Assembly (NCBI GenBank): GCA_947491025.1
Contig: CANLIC010000003.1
Span: forward strand, 124,001-188,000
Direction: 5' to 3'
Length of the DNA: 64,000 bases
Source of the DNA: Myxococcales bacterium
GTDB taxonomy: Bacteria; Myxococcota_A; UBA9042
A program made the translations under genes and the position numbers. How positions within the stretch are numbered: position 1 is the stretch's first letter; every line of letters starts with the position of its first letter. Below, one piece after another: positions 9,602 through 19,396 of the stretch. The notes under the pieces were generated by a model. It was given only the letters and a program-made list of their open reading frames with translations, was not told the origin of the DNA and did no database searches.

Positions 9602-10795
9602 TCAGTGGCCGCCCGCGGCGCGGTAGGCGGACTCGCCGCTCGCCAGGTGCGCCGCCAATTCCAAGGCCTGCGCCTCGAGCAGCGGTGTGCGGGCCGCGAA
9701 GACGTCGTCAAACAGGGTCGACAGAGGCGGATGGGGCTTGGCTTCGGCCAGGGCCAGCGCCGCCAAGATCGCCTCGGACGCTTCGGTCTGGGTCTGCTGC
9801 TCGCGCGCCTCGTCCCACAAGCCTTGGGCTTCAAGCCAGCGCCGCAGCCGCGGCAACGGGTCTTGGATCAGTGCCTCGGCCTCTTCCTCGCGACTGCGGT
9901 AGGCCTTCGGGTCGTCAGAGGTCGAGTGCGCCGCGAGGCGGTAGGTCTTGGCCTCGATGAGCGTCGGACCGTGCCCGGCCCGCGCGTAGGCGGCGGCCTC
10001 GCCCACGGCCTTGATCACAGCGAACAAGTCGTTGCCGTCGACCACCTGGCCGCGGATGCCGTAGCCGTGGGCGCGCAACGCGATGTGCGGCGCCGCCGTC
10101 GTTTTCTCGTAGGGCGTCGAGATGGCGTAGCCGTTGTTGCGGCAGAAGAAGATGGCGGGCGCTTTGGCCACGCCGGCGAAGTTGAGGCCGACGTGAAAGT
10201 CACCCTCCGAGCTCGTGCCCTCGCCGAAGAAGCAGATCGCGACCGCGTCGTCGCCACGTTGCCGCATGGCGTAGGCGGTGCCGGCGCACTGCGGAATCTG
10301 CGTGCCGACCGGTGAGCTGATCGACACGACGTTCTGCGCGCGTGCCGACCAATGCACCGGCATCTGCCTGCCTTTGACCGGGTCGTCGCAGTTGCCGACG
10401 AGGTTGTCGACCCAGGTCTGCAGCGGAAAACCGCGCCACAGCGCGACGCCGGGCTCGCGGTAGGCCGGGTACATCCAGTCGTCATTGCGAAGCGCATAGG
10501 CTGGGCCGTAAGCGCAGGCCTCCTCGCCGGTGCAGGCGAGGTAGAATCCGAGTCGGCCCTGCCGCTGCATCTTGATCATGCGGTCGTCGTACACGCGCTG
10601 CGCCACCATCGCCGCGTAGAGCCGGGCGATGTCGGCCGGCGGCACGCTGGCGATGAACTCGGGATCGACGATCGTGCCGTCCGCCCGCAGCACTTGCATC
10701 GGCGCAATGGCGACTGGCGGCGGGTGGCTCACGCTCGTCGCAGCACCTCCTGCATCGGGCGCTCGAGCTGTCGGGGCTGCGTTGGACCTCGTCAT
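9602..10795 (-). CDS. bkdA1: Branched-chain 2-oxoacid dehydrogenase E1 alpha subunit
   Basis: 397 residues from the ATG at 10795, chosen because GGAG sits seven bases upstream; a GTG two codons earlier is too close to that site. The thiamine diphosphate-binding motif is visible as GEGTSSEGDFHVGLN through FFCRNN. Other signatures are RQGRLGFYLACTGEEA, YPAYREPGVALWRGF and the phosphorylation-loop-like YRLAAHSTSDDP. The C-terminus is longer by a few helices than the shortest members but within range. First gene of the E1alpha-E1beta-E2 operon. Upstream is a 188-base divergent region shared with the LD-carboxypeptidase gene. Confidence 0.93.
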   Translation of the reverse strand: MTRSNAAPTARAPDAGGAATSVSHPPPVAIAPMQVLRADGTIVDPEFIASVPPADIARLYAAMVAQRVYDDRMIKMQRQGRLGFYLACTGEEACAYGPAYALRNDDWMYPAYREPGVALWRGFPLQTWVDNLVGNCDDPVKGRQMPVHWSARAQNVVSISSPVGTQIPQCAGTAYAMRQRGDDAVAICFFGEGTSSEGDFHVGLNFAGVAKAPAIFFCRNNGYAISTPYEKTTAAPHIALRAHGYGIRGQVVDGNDLFAVIKAVGEAAAYARAGHGPTLIEAKTYRLAAHSTSDDPKAYRSREEEAEALIQDPLPRLRRWLEAQGLWDEAREQQTQTEASEAILAALALAEAKPHPPLSTLFDDVFAARTPLLEAQALELAAHLASGESAYRAAGGH

Positions 10796-10983
10796 CGCCA
10801 CACTCCGTCGCCCGCGGCGCCGGCGCCGAACGCGGCCGGACCCGAGGGCGCCGGAACCCTAGCACCGGTGGGCAGGCATGGGAAGGTCGCCGGGGCTTGC
10901 GGCCAGCCCCGCGCGCGGCAACTCTGCAGCCTCTGGCGGGTGGGCCCTCCCCTTCGGCTTCGCCCAGCGCCGGGAGATCTGCC

Positions 10984-11895
10984 ATGCCGCCGATTCGCCG
11001 CGTCGCCATCATTCTGCCATCAGGGCCCCCCGTCGCCGCGAACCTGGAGGCCGGCATCGCCTGGCTGCAGAGATGCGGCGTCGACGTCGTGGCGCCGCGC
11101 ATGCGCAGCGAGGGCCACGCCACTTGCCCGGCCTACCTCGCAGACACCGATGATGCGCGTGCGGAGGCGCTGGCCGAGGCCCTGTGCCGAGCCGACGTCG
11201 ACGCGGTCTGGGCAGGTCGCGGTGGCGTCGGCGCGTTTCGCACGTTGCAGGCGCTGCCGGGGCAGGGCGCTGGCGCGATCGCCGCTAGCCCCCAGCGGCC
11301 GTTGATCGGGCTGTCGGACATCACGGCCCTGCTCCTCGCTCGCCTGCATGCCGGCGCGACGGCTGTTCATGGCCCTGTCGTCACCATGCTGGCGATTCAG
11401 GACCGCCCGAGCCAGGCCGCTATCCGCGCCTTCCTCCGCGATCCCGATCGCGGCATGCGCCTGCGCGCCGGCGTTCGAGCCGGCCGACGCGGTGTCGCCG
11501 CCGACGGAACCCTCGTCGCCGGCAACCTCGCGCTGCTCGCTGGCTGCTGTGGCCTCCCCGAGCAACCCCGCCTGGACGGCGCGCTTCTTCTGGTCGAGGA
11601 CGTCGGCGAGCCCGATTGGCGCATCGACCGCTTCATGGCCCAGCTGGAGCGAGCGGGCGCCCTGCGCGGGTTGCGAGGGCTCGGCGTCGGCGACTTCGGG
11701 CCCAACCCGCTCGGGGCGGCAGCCGAGCACACGCTGCTCGCCTGGGCCGACAAGCTCGGCATCCCGGCCCTCTGCGGCCTGCCCTTGGGCCACCGTCGCC
11801 GCAACGTGCCTCTGCCCCTCGGCCGCCCGGCGCGCCTCCTTCCCAACACCGGCGTCCTCGAGGTCGCCGCCGCGGCGTCTGGCGGCGCCACGTGA
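10984..11895 (+). CDS. ldcA: LD-carboxypeptidase, peptidase family S66
   Basis: 303 residues from ATG 10984 with GGGAG seven bases upstream. The family removes the terminal D-Ala from murein tetrapeptides during cytosolic peptidoglycan recycling. The S66 catalytic triad is in place: Ser111 in GLSDIT, Glu205 in LLLVEDVGE and His270 in LPLGHRRRNVPLPLG. The typical WAGRGGVGAFRTL and LVAGNLALLAG segments are also present. No signal peptide is visible, consistent with a cytosolic enzyme. The stop overlaps the next start (GTGA), so it is coupled to a serine hydrolase of the beta-lactamase fold; together they suggest a small cell-wall recycling unit. Confidence 0.9.
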   Translation: MPPIRRVAIILPSGPPVAANLEAGIAWLQRCGVDVVAPRMRSEGHATCPAYLADTDDARAEALAEALCRADVDAVWAGRGGVGAFRTLQALPGQGAGAIAASPQRPLIGLSDITALLLARLHAGATAVHGPVVTMLAIQDRPSQAAIRAFLRDPDRGMRLRAGVRAGRRGVAADGTLVAGNLALLAGCCGLPEQPRLDGALLLVEDVGEPDWRIDRFMAQLERAGALRGLRGLGVGDFGPNPLGAAAEHTLLAWADKLGIPALCGLPLGHRRRNVPLPLGRPARLLPNTGVLEVAAAASGGAT

Positions 11896-13097
11896 AGCGC
11901 ACGCAGCCACCAGAGGTCGCCGAGGGCCGCGCCATGCCGCGCGAAGCGCTCGAGTTGGTTCGTCGGTTCGTTGCCGATGGCCACGCCTCGGCCGCGGCCT
12001 TGGCCGTCGTGACCCTGGACGACAGCGCGCTGTTCGCCGTCGGTCGCCGCCGCAGCGTACGCCTCGACCTGAGGACCGGTGAACTGCGACCGAGCCCGGC
12101 CGCCGCCATCGACCTCGACACGCCCTTTGACCTCGCTTCATTGACCAAACCGATGGTCACCCTCGGCTTGCTCGCCCGCGGCATCGGCGACGGCAGCCTC
12201 GACCTCGAAGCACCCCTCGCCCGCTACCTTCCCGCGGCAGCGCACTCGGCGATGGGGGAGGTGCCGCTGCGTTCTCTCATGGGCCACGGCAGCGGCTGGC
12301 CTGCCTGGCGCGACTTCGCGGCGGTCTTCGATGCCCGAGGGCGCGCCGGTCGCGTCCGGCCCGATGCGCGCTCCCTGCGGCACGACATCGAGGCGGCCGT
12401 CCTGTCGACGCCTCCCGAGCGCGCGCCCGGTGTCGCGGCGGTTTATAGCGATCTCGGCTACTTGACGCTCGGGTTCCTGCTCGAAGCCCAGCTGCGGCGG
12501 CCCCTCGACCTCGCCGCGTTCGAGCTACTCTCGGCCCTGCCGGTGTCGACGCCGCCAACCTACCGCCGCACGCCGGTCGGCCTGACGCCGCGCGACGGCG
12601 ACGCGGTCGCCACCGAAATCTGGCCTCGCCGCTGCTTGGACGGCTGGCCATTGCAGGGAGTCGTCCACGACGACAACGCCGCGGCGCTGCAGGGGATTGC
12701 TGGGCACGCCGGTCTCTTCGCCAGCGTCCGCGGGGTTGCGGCCTGGGCACGCGAGTGGCTGCGGGCGGTCTGTGCCCGCGAGGTCGCTTTGGGGGGCGCG
12801 CTCCTGCCAGAGGTGGCCGACCTGCTGCGGGGCACCAGCGCGGCGCCCGACACCACCTGGCGCCTTGGGTTTGATACCCCGAGTCGGCCACACTCCAACG
12901 CTGGGACGCTCTGCTCAGACGCCACCTTTGGCCATCTCGGCTTCGTCGGCACCAGCGTCTTCTTCGATCCTGCACGGCGGGCCGCTGTCGTCTTGCTGAC
13001 CAACCGGGTCCATCCGAGCCGCGACGCGACGGCGGCGATTCGTGCCCTGCGCCCAGCGGTCCACGACGCTGTCTGGCGCGTGCTGCAAGTGCACTAA
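11892..13097 (+). CDS. Serine hydrolase of the beta-lactamase / S12 family
   Basis: 401 residues if translation starts at the GTG at 11892, which overlaps the S66 stop by GTGA; ATG 11934 is an alternative that loses 14 residues. The SxxK active-site motif is SLTK (S83, K86) preceded by TPFDLAS, the second motif is YSD in AAVYSDLGYLTLGF, and a terminal GHLGFVGTS stands where KTG or HxG is expected. This matches esterase/DD-peptidase-like beta-lactamase homologues (AmpH/EstB type). No secretion signal is visible, which is unusual for a DD-peptidase and fits a cytosolic role beside LD-carboxypeptidase. Substrate not known. Confidence 0.85.
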   Translation: MKRTQPPEVAEGRAMPREALELVRRFVADGHASAAALAVVTLDDSALFAVGRRRSVRLDLRTGELRPSPAAAIDLDTPFDLASLTKPMVTLGLLARGIGDGSLDLEAPLARYLPAAAHSAMGEVPLRSLMGHGSGWPAWRDFAAVFDARGRAGRVRPDARSLRHDIEAAVLSTPPERAPGVAAVYSDLGYLTLGFLLEAQLRRPLDLAAFELLSALPVSTPPTYRRTPVGLTPRDGDAVATEIWPRRCLDGWPLQGVVHDDNAAALQGIAGHAGLFASVRGVAAWAREWLRAVCAREVALGGALLPEVADLLRGTSAAPDTTWRLGFDTPSRPHSNAGTLCSDATFGHLGFVGTSVFFDPARRAAVVLLTNRVHPSRDATAAIRALRPAVHDAVWRVLQVH

Positions 13098-13160
13098 GTG
13101 GAGAGTGCCTGCAGCACGGCAGCGCCTTCCGCTCGCCACGTGCCAAGTCGCCCGAGTCGA

Positions 13161-13190
13161 TTGACCGCTTTCGTCCAGCGCTGCTAGGCT
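13161..13190 (+). promoter_or_regulatory. Candidate housekeeping promoter for zinc-ribbon/bamD operon
   Basis: TTGACC at 13161-13166 and TAGGCT at 13185-13190 are separated by 18 bases, a good -35/-10 pair, about 90 bases upstream of the start at 13288. The same GCTAGG(G/C)T -10 context occurs in the promoter candidate of the acyl-CoA operon at 33014-33043. Confidence 0.45.
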
Positions 13191-13287
13191 CCGGTCACGC
13201 GGTGCGCGAGGCGAACGGCCCCCTGCCTTCGCCGATCGCCGCTGCTCGGTGGGCGGCGGCTGCGCCCTGCTTTCGAGGATTGTGGCA

Positions 13288-15261
13288 GTGTCTGACGCCC
13301 GCCCCATCACCAATGTCACCGAGTACGTCTGTGGTGCATGTTGGAATGGCTTTGGCGCGCTCGACCCGGGAGTCCGAGGCAGTGACGGGTCACTCACCTG
13401 CCCCCACTGCTGCAATTTGCAAGTCGAATCAGGCGACTGGACTGCCATGGTCCAAGGCGCCGCCGACACCGAGGACGCCCCAGATCAGCCCGAGGTCGAC
13501 TTCGCAGACACATTGCCTGGACCCACAGCCGGTGACGCCGCCCTCGCCGGAGCGGTAAGCACGCCCGAAGCCTTCGCGGTCGTCCACACCGCCAGCCCTG
13601 CAGGGAAGGCCACCGCCGAAGAAGCTCCCCCCGCCGCCGACGAAGGTGCCGCCGCCGCTCATGGAGCCACCGTCAGCGCACCAGCAGCGCTCGTCGATGA
13701 CGACCCCGAGCCCACGATCGCCCTCGCTGACGCCACAGACGGCTTTGAGGCGCCGAGCGCCCGACCGCCCGCGCTCGACGACGACTCCGACTTGATGGCC
13801 GCCCTCGCCGACGCCTCCGCTGCCCTGGGTGCCGAGGCCGCCGCCGGACACATCGCCGGTGACGCTGAGCTGTCGGTCGACCTCGGTGAGGATACGCCCG
13901 TCTCCCAAGCGAGCGCGTCTCCTGCGGCGCGGCAGCCGATCCTGAACACGGCTGAGGAGCTCTTGGCGTTCCTCGACGCCGCGGAAGCCGATGGCGTGGA
14001 TGATGCCTTCTACGGCGAAACGATGGCGTCATTGCCTTCCGTGTTTGTGGCCCCAAATGACGGTGCGCCGCGCGTCGGCAACGTCGCGGCCGTTGCCTCC
14101 GCGGCCCATGCCGCTGACGACGCCGAAGGCAACGTAGATCCGCTCGAATTCGACACCGCTGAGGTCAGGCGCCCGCGTTCGACCAGCTCAACGACCGCCG
14201 CTGCGACCCAGCCCGGTGTTGCGTCCGGCTTTACGACTGCCGAGGCGAGAGTGGCGGGCAAGCCGGCAGCCGTCGCCAAGGCCGCCGCAGCGGAATACGC
14301 CCCCGATCTCGCCGCAACCATGGACGACGACGACGACGACGAGGCGGCCATTCTCGCCGAGAACACGTCGCCCGACCTCGAGATCGCCGACCTCTCGCCC
14401 GAACCCAGCGAGTGGAAACTGCGGGCACCGCCAGGCCTCACGTACAATTTCCATAGCGTCGACGCACTCTTGGGCTGGGCTTCCAACCGCTCGACCGAAG
14501 GCCTGCAGGTGTCTGTCGACGGCCAGACGTGGCGGCCGGTCGGACCTTTCCTCGACGCGCTGCGCGCCGGTCACCGCGGGCGCAAGGCCTTTGCCCTGGC
14601 GCAGGTGCCGGAGATGGTCGCGAGCTTGCGCGACGGCTCCCGCACCGCCCTCGACGACATCCGCGACGTGGACGTCCGCGACGAGGTCCTACGTGCCCTC
14701 GAGTCGCGCGCCCCTGGCCAACCGAGCGCGCCAGAGCTGATCCTGACTTCGCGCCCGACGTCGAGCCGCCGCGGCAGCCGCACCAGCGGGGCGGTAGAGC
14801 CTGCAGAGGAGCCGAAGCCAGAATTGCAGGCACCCGCGCCAGAGGAGCCGGCCGAAGAGACCCGTGGTGGGCGCCGCCCGACGCTGCGCTCCATGCCGCA
14901 GGTCGTCGGTGGCGTCACCATGCAACCGACCGACGAACCTGGACTTGCCGCACGTCCCGGTGCGGCGCTGCCGACCGGGCGGCCGAGCGGAGAGCGGCGC
15001 AGCCAGTCGCCCTTACCGCGCACCACCGGCGAGCAACGGGTCGGCGCCGTCGCCGCCGCCGGCAAGAGCCAACCGTCCAGCCAAGGGATCCCCGTCGCAG
15101 CCAGCCGGGCCCGGCCCTCATCGGCGCGCACGGTCGCCGCTCCGAAGCAAGCGAGCGGCACGCCCATGGCGGCAAAGATCGCGGCAGGTCTTGTCATCGT
15201 CGGCGTCATCGCGGTGATCGTGCTTCACGTCCTCGGCATCGTCAGGCTGCCCCTGCCATGA
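13288..15261 (+). CDS. Zinc-ribbon, GYF-like, single-pass membrane protein
   Basis: 657 residues from GTG 13288, chosen because GAGG lies nine bases upstream; GTG codons at 13249 and 13282 are alternatives. The N-terminus is a zinc ribbon (YVCGACWNGF, then LTCPHCCNLQ). A long acidic Ala/Asp-rich region follows to about residue 370. A folded domain of about 60 residues (WKLRAPPGLTYNF through DGQTWRPVGPFLDAL) resembles the GYF_2-like modules that follow zinc ribbons in myxobacterial proteins. After a Pro/Ser-rich stretch, a C-terminal transmembrane helix (IAAGLVIVGVIAVIVLHVLG) ends the protein, so the bulk is probably cytoplasmic. The stop overlaps bamD by ATGA. Function unknown. Confidence 0.7.
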   Translation: MSDARPITNVTEYVCGACWNGFGALDPGVRGSDGSLTCPHCCNLQVESGDWTAMVQGAADTEDAPDQPEVDFADTLPGPTAGDAALAGAVSTPEAFAVVHTASPAGKATAEEAPPAADEGAAAAHGATVSAPAALVDDDPEPTIALADATDGFEAPSARPPALDDDSDLMAALADASAALGAEAAAGHIAGDAELSVDLGEDTPVSQASASPAARQPILNTAEELLAFLDAAEADGVDDAFYGETMASLPSVFVAPNDGAPRVGNVAAVASAAHAADDAEGNVDPLEFDTAEVRRPRSTSSTTAAATQPGVASGFTTAEARVAGKPAAVAKAAAAEYAPDLAATMDDDDDDEAAILAENTSPDLEIADLSPEPSEWKLRAPPGLTYNFHSVDALLGWASNRSTEGLQVSVDGQTWRPVGPFLDALRAGHRGRKAFALAQVPEMVASLRDGSRTALDDIRDVDVRDEVLRALESRAPGQPSAPELILTSRPTSSRRGSRTSGAVEPAEEPKPELQAPAPEEPAEETRGGRRPTLRSMPQVVGGVTMQPTDEPGLAARPGAALPTGRPSGERRSQSPLPRTTGEQRVGAVAAAGKSQPSSQGIPVAASRARPSSARTVAAPKQASGTPMAAKIAAGLVIVGVIAVIVLHVLGIVRLPLP

Positions 15262-16244
15262 GCGCGCGCAACGCTTGGCGCCGAGCGCCACAACCTCTGC
15301 AGGTCGGGGCGAGCGCCCTGTTGGCCGCCCCACGCCGGCCGCGCCCGTTCTCGGCGGCGCTGCTCGCCTGCTGGGCGGCCGTGGCCAGCACCGCCCTGCT
15401 GCTCGGCTGCAGCACCGCGCCCCGGCTGCTGCGGCCCAAGGACGAAGCAGCGGCGCTGTACTTGGAAGGGCTGCTTCAGGTTCGCTCGGGCAACCACCTC
15501 GAGGCCGCTCAGACCTTCGCCAACGTCGTCAAACTGCCGGCTTACCTGTCGGCCACCGCCCCGGCGCGCCTCCGGCTCGGCGACGCGCTGGCCTCCCAAG
15601 GCAAGCTCGAGGAGGCCATCGAGGTCTTCGAGGGCTACCAGCGGCGGCACGAGGGCACCCGGGACGTCGCCTACGCCGCCTGGCGCATCGCCGAGTGCCA
15701 TGCGCAGCTTGTGCCCGAGGACTTCTGGTTGATGCCTCCCGTGCGCGAGATGGATCTCTCGGCCGCCGACAAGGCGCGCTACCACCTGGAGCGCTTCGTG
15801 CGCGCCCATCCGACCGCGCCGTGGGTTGGACGTGCGCTAGAGCTCCGCGATCAGGCCATGGACCTCGAGCTGGCGCAGCACCGCTATGTGATCGGCTTCT
15901 ACCGCGAGCGGAAGCAGCCGCTTGGGGTCGCCTGGCGCAGCCACGAGATGATGAAGCGCTTTCCGCTGCACGCCCACGGCCTGCAGGATTACAGCGCCCT
16001 CGCCGAGGCCTACGACGAGCTTCAGTGGCGCCGCCGCGCCCGCGAGCTCTACCGCCTGATCGCCAGCAGATGGCCGCGGGCCCAGCAGAGCGCCGCCGCA
16101 GCCGCGCGCGCCGCGGCCCTCGACGCCGAAATCGCCCGCCGCAAGGCAGCCGGCGAGGCCGACGCGGAGATGCCCACCGAGCCGCCGCCAACCGCGCAGA
16201 TCGAGCCTGAGACGTTCGACGCCGTCGTCCGCGACGAGGGCTGA
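15258..16244 (+). CDS. bamD: Outer membrane assembly lipoprotein BamD
   Basis: 328 residues. The signal ends in a lipobox (ALLLGC) about 53 residues in, giving a lipid-anchored protein on the inner face of the outer membrane. Five TPR-like units follow, starting ALYLEGLLQVRSGNHLEAA. The middle has the BamD signature FWLMPPVREMDLSAADKA and then HLERFVRAHPTAPW and HRYVIGFYRERKQPLGVAWR. BamD works with BamA to insert beta-barrel proteins, several of which are encoded in this window. ATGA overlap with the upstream zinc-ribbon gene is unusual context for bamD. The N-terminal extension before the lipobox is longer than usual. Confidence 0.85.
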   Translation: MSARNAWRRAPQPLQVGASALLAAPRRPRPFSAALLACWAAVASTALLLGCSTAPRLLRPKDEAAALYLEGLLQVRSGNHLEAAQTFANVVKLPAYLSATAPARLRLGDALASQGKLEEAIEVFEGYQRRHEGTRDVAYAAWRIAECHAQLVPEDFWLMPPVREMDLSAADKARYHLERFVRAHPTAPWVGRALELRDQAMDLELAQHRYVIGFYRERKQPLGVAWRSHEMMKRFPLHAHGLQDYSALAEAYDELQWRRRARELYRLIASRWPRAQQSAAAAARAAALDAEIARRKAAGEADAEMPTEPPPTAQIEPETFDAVVRDEG

Positions 16245-16487
16245 GCCGGCGCTCGCGCCTGGCCTCAGCGGGCCCTTCTACGGGCTCCTCGCCTTCGCCC
16301 CAGGCCACCTGCCAAGCCTTGGCCCCACGCCCGCAGCGCACCTGCCCCTTGCGCCAGGGCCTTGATTCGGCTAGATCCGCGCCCCCCGCGACCGCCACCG
16401 GCGTGATTCGCGGGTGAAGGGCATTTCCGCCCACCGGACGTCGGCCGGGCCGGCTGGCGATACGTTGCAAATACCCAAGAGGAAACC

Positions 16488-16937
16488 ATGGCCAACAGCA
16501 AGAAGGGCACCGCCCAAGTCAACCCGCCGACCCCCAAGCAGCGCGTCGCCACAGCTTTTGGCGACAAGGGCTCGCTGGTCAGCGAGATCTTGCGCCTCAT
16601 CGGCGACGACGGCTCTGCCCGTAGCAAGCTGATGCAGGTCAGCAACCTGCGCCTGATGAAGCATCACCACGCCGCGCGCCGCATGTCGCAGCAGTTCGGC
16701 GGAAAGGACGCCCTCGTCGACGCGATCCTCGCCGTGCGCTTCGGCAGCCGCAAGCCCGACGAAGGGGCCCGCGAGAAGCTCGAGGCCGCCAGCGTCTGGA
16801 AGCTGATGGATCAGCACCGCCAGGCGATCGACCTCGAGGCCCGCGCCAAGATCGAGGCTGCAGCCGCCGCCAAGGTCAAGGAAGTCAAGGCGAAGCGCCG
16901 CGCCAAGGTGCGCGCTGCCCGCGCTGCCCGCTCCTAG
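16488..16937 (+). CDS. Small basic protein of unknown function
   Basis: 149 residues with AGAGGAAA just upstream of the ATG, a convincing ribosome site. The N-terminal 100 residues are helical with two similar Lys/Leu-containing halves (SEILRLIGDDGS and VDAILAVRFGSR; NLRLMKHHHAARR and VWKLMDQHRQA). The last 50 residues are a Lys/Arg/Ala-rich tail like those of histone H1-like or nucleic-acid-binding proteins. There is no signal peptide. It sits alone between bamD and tsaC. A DNA- or RNA-binding role is a guess from composition only. Confidence 0.7.
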   Translation: MANSKKGTAQVNPPTPKQRVATAFGDKGSLVSEILRLIGDDGSARSKLMQVSNLRLMKHHHAARRMSQQFGGKDALVDAILAVRFGSRKPDEGAREKLEAASVWKLMDQHRQAIDLEARAKIEAAAAAKVKEVKAKRRAKVRAARAARS

Positions 16938-16961
16938 GCCGCGACCACCGGTGACGCCGCA

Positions 16962-18006
16962 ATGAATGCGCCGCCTCCCGCTGGGCGCGCAGACGCGGCG
17001 CCGAACCAGCTCCCTATCTTTGCCGCCGATGACGCCACGGCTCGCGCCGGGGCGATCGCCGCCCTGCGCTCAGGCCTGCTCGTCGTCGTGCCGACCGAGA
17101 CGGTCTATGGCCTCGCCGCTGACGCCCGCCAGGCTGAGGCGGTGGCCCGTGTTTTCGACGCCAAGGGCCGACCGAGCCACAATCCGCTCATCGTCCACGT
17201 CAGCGACGTCGAGGCGGCCCGCGCGCTCGGTCACCTCGACGAAGACGCCGAGGCGCTGGCCGCCCACTTCTGGCCGGGCCCGCTGACGCTGGTCGTACCG
17301 CGGCGGCACGCGACCGGGCTCGCCTCAGCCGTCACCGCCGGCCTCGACACCGTCGCGCTGCGGGTGCCGGCGCAGCCTGCCTTTCGCGCCTTGCTGGCCG
17401 AGAGCGGCCTGGCCCTCGCCGCACCTTCCGCCAACCCCTCAGGTCGCCTCAGCCCGACCTTGGCCATCCACGCCGCCGCTGACCTCGCAGGCTGCGCAGC
17501 GATGGTCGCCGCAGTGCTCGACGGCGGGCCCTGCGCCCTCGGGTTGGAGTCTACCATCGTCGCCCTGGGCGACCGCACGCGCGACGCCGCAGATGCCGCT
17601 GCCTCTGGGACACGGACCCCAAGTTTACCTCGGCTGCTACGGCTCGGCGCGCTGCCGATCGAGGCCATCGAGCAAGTCGTCGGCCCGCTGCAGCGCCCCG
17701 CGCCCGGCGGCCCCGTCGAGGCGCCCGGGATGATGCTGCGCCACTATGCGCCAGGCCGGCCCCTGCGCATCAACGCCGAGGCACCCCATCCGGGAGAGGC
17801 GTACGTCGCCTTCGGCCCAAACTGCAGCGCAGGCGCCTTCTGCAACCTCAGCCCACGCGGCGATGTCGGCGAAGCGGCCGCCGCCCTTTTCGCCGCCCTG
17901 CGCGCCGCGGACGCTGCCCCAGGCTATCGCGCCATCGCGGTGGCGCCGATCCCCCGGCACGGCCTCGGCAACGCCATCCGCGACCGCCTCGAGCGGGCCG
18001 TCGGCG

Positions 18007-18029
<23 letters not shown>
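16962..18029 (+). CDS. tsaC: Threonylcarbamoyl-AMP synthase (TsaC/Sua5 family)
   Basis: 355 residues, the longer Sua5 form with an additional C-terminal Sua5 domain. It makes threonylcarbamoyl-AMP from threonine, bicarbonate and ATP for t6A modification of tRNAs reading ANN codons. YrdC-domain signatures: VVPTETVYGLAADA, KGRPSHNPLIVH, FWPGPLTLV, ALRVPAQP, APSANPSGRLSPT and GLESTIV. The linker PGMMLRHYAPGRPL marks the junction to the Sua5 domain (about 260-345). The 3' end runs 23 bases into the convergent esterase gene, so one of the two ends could be misread, but both frames look genuine to their stops. Confidence 0.93.
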
Positions 18030-19386
<1,357 letters not shown>

Positions 19387-19396
19387 CCGCCGGAGG

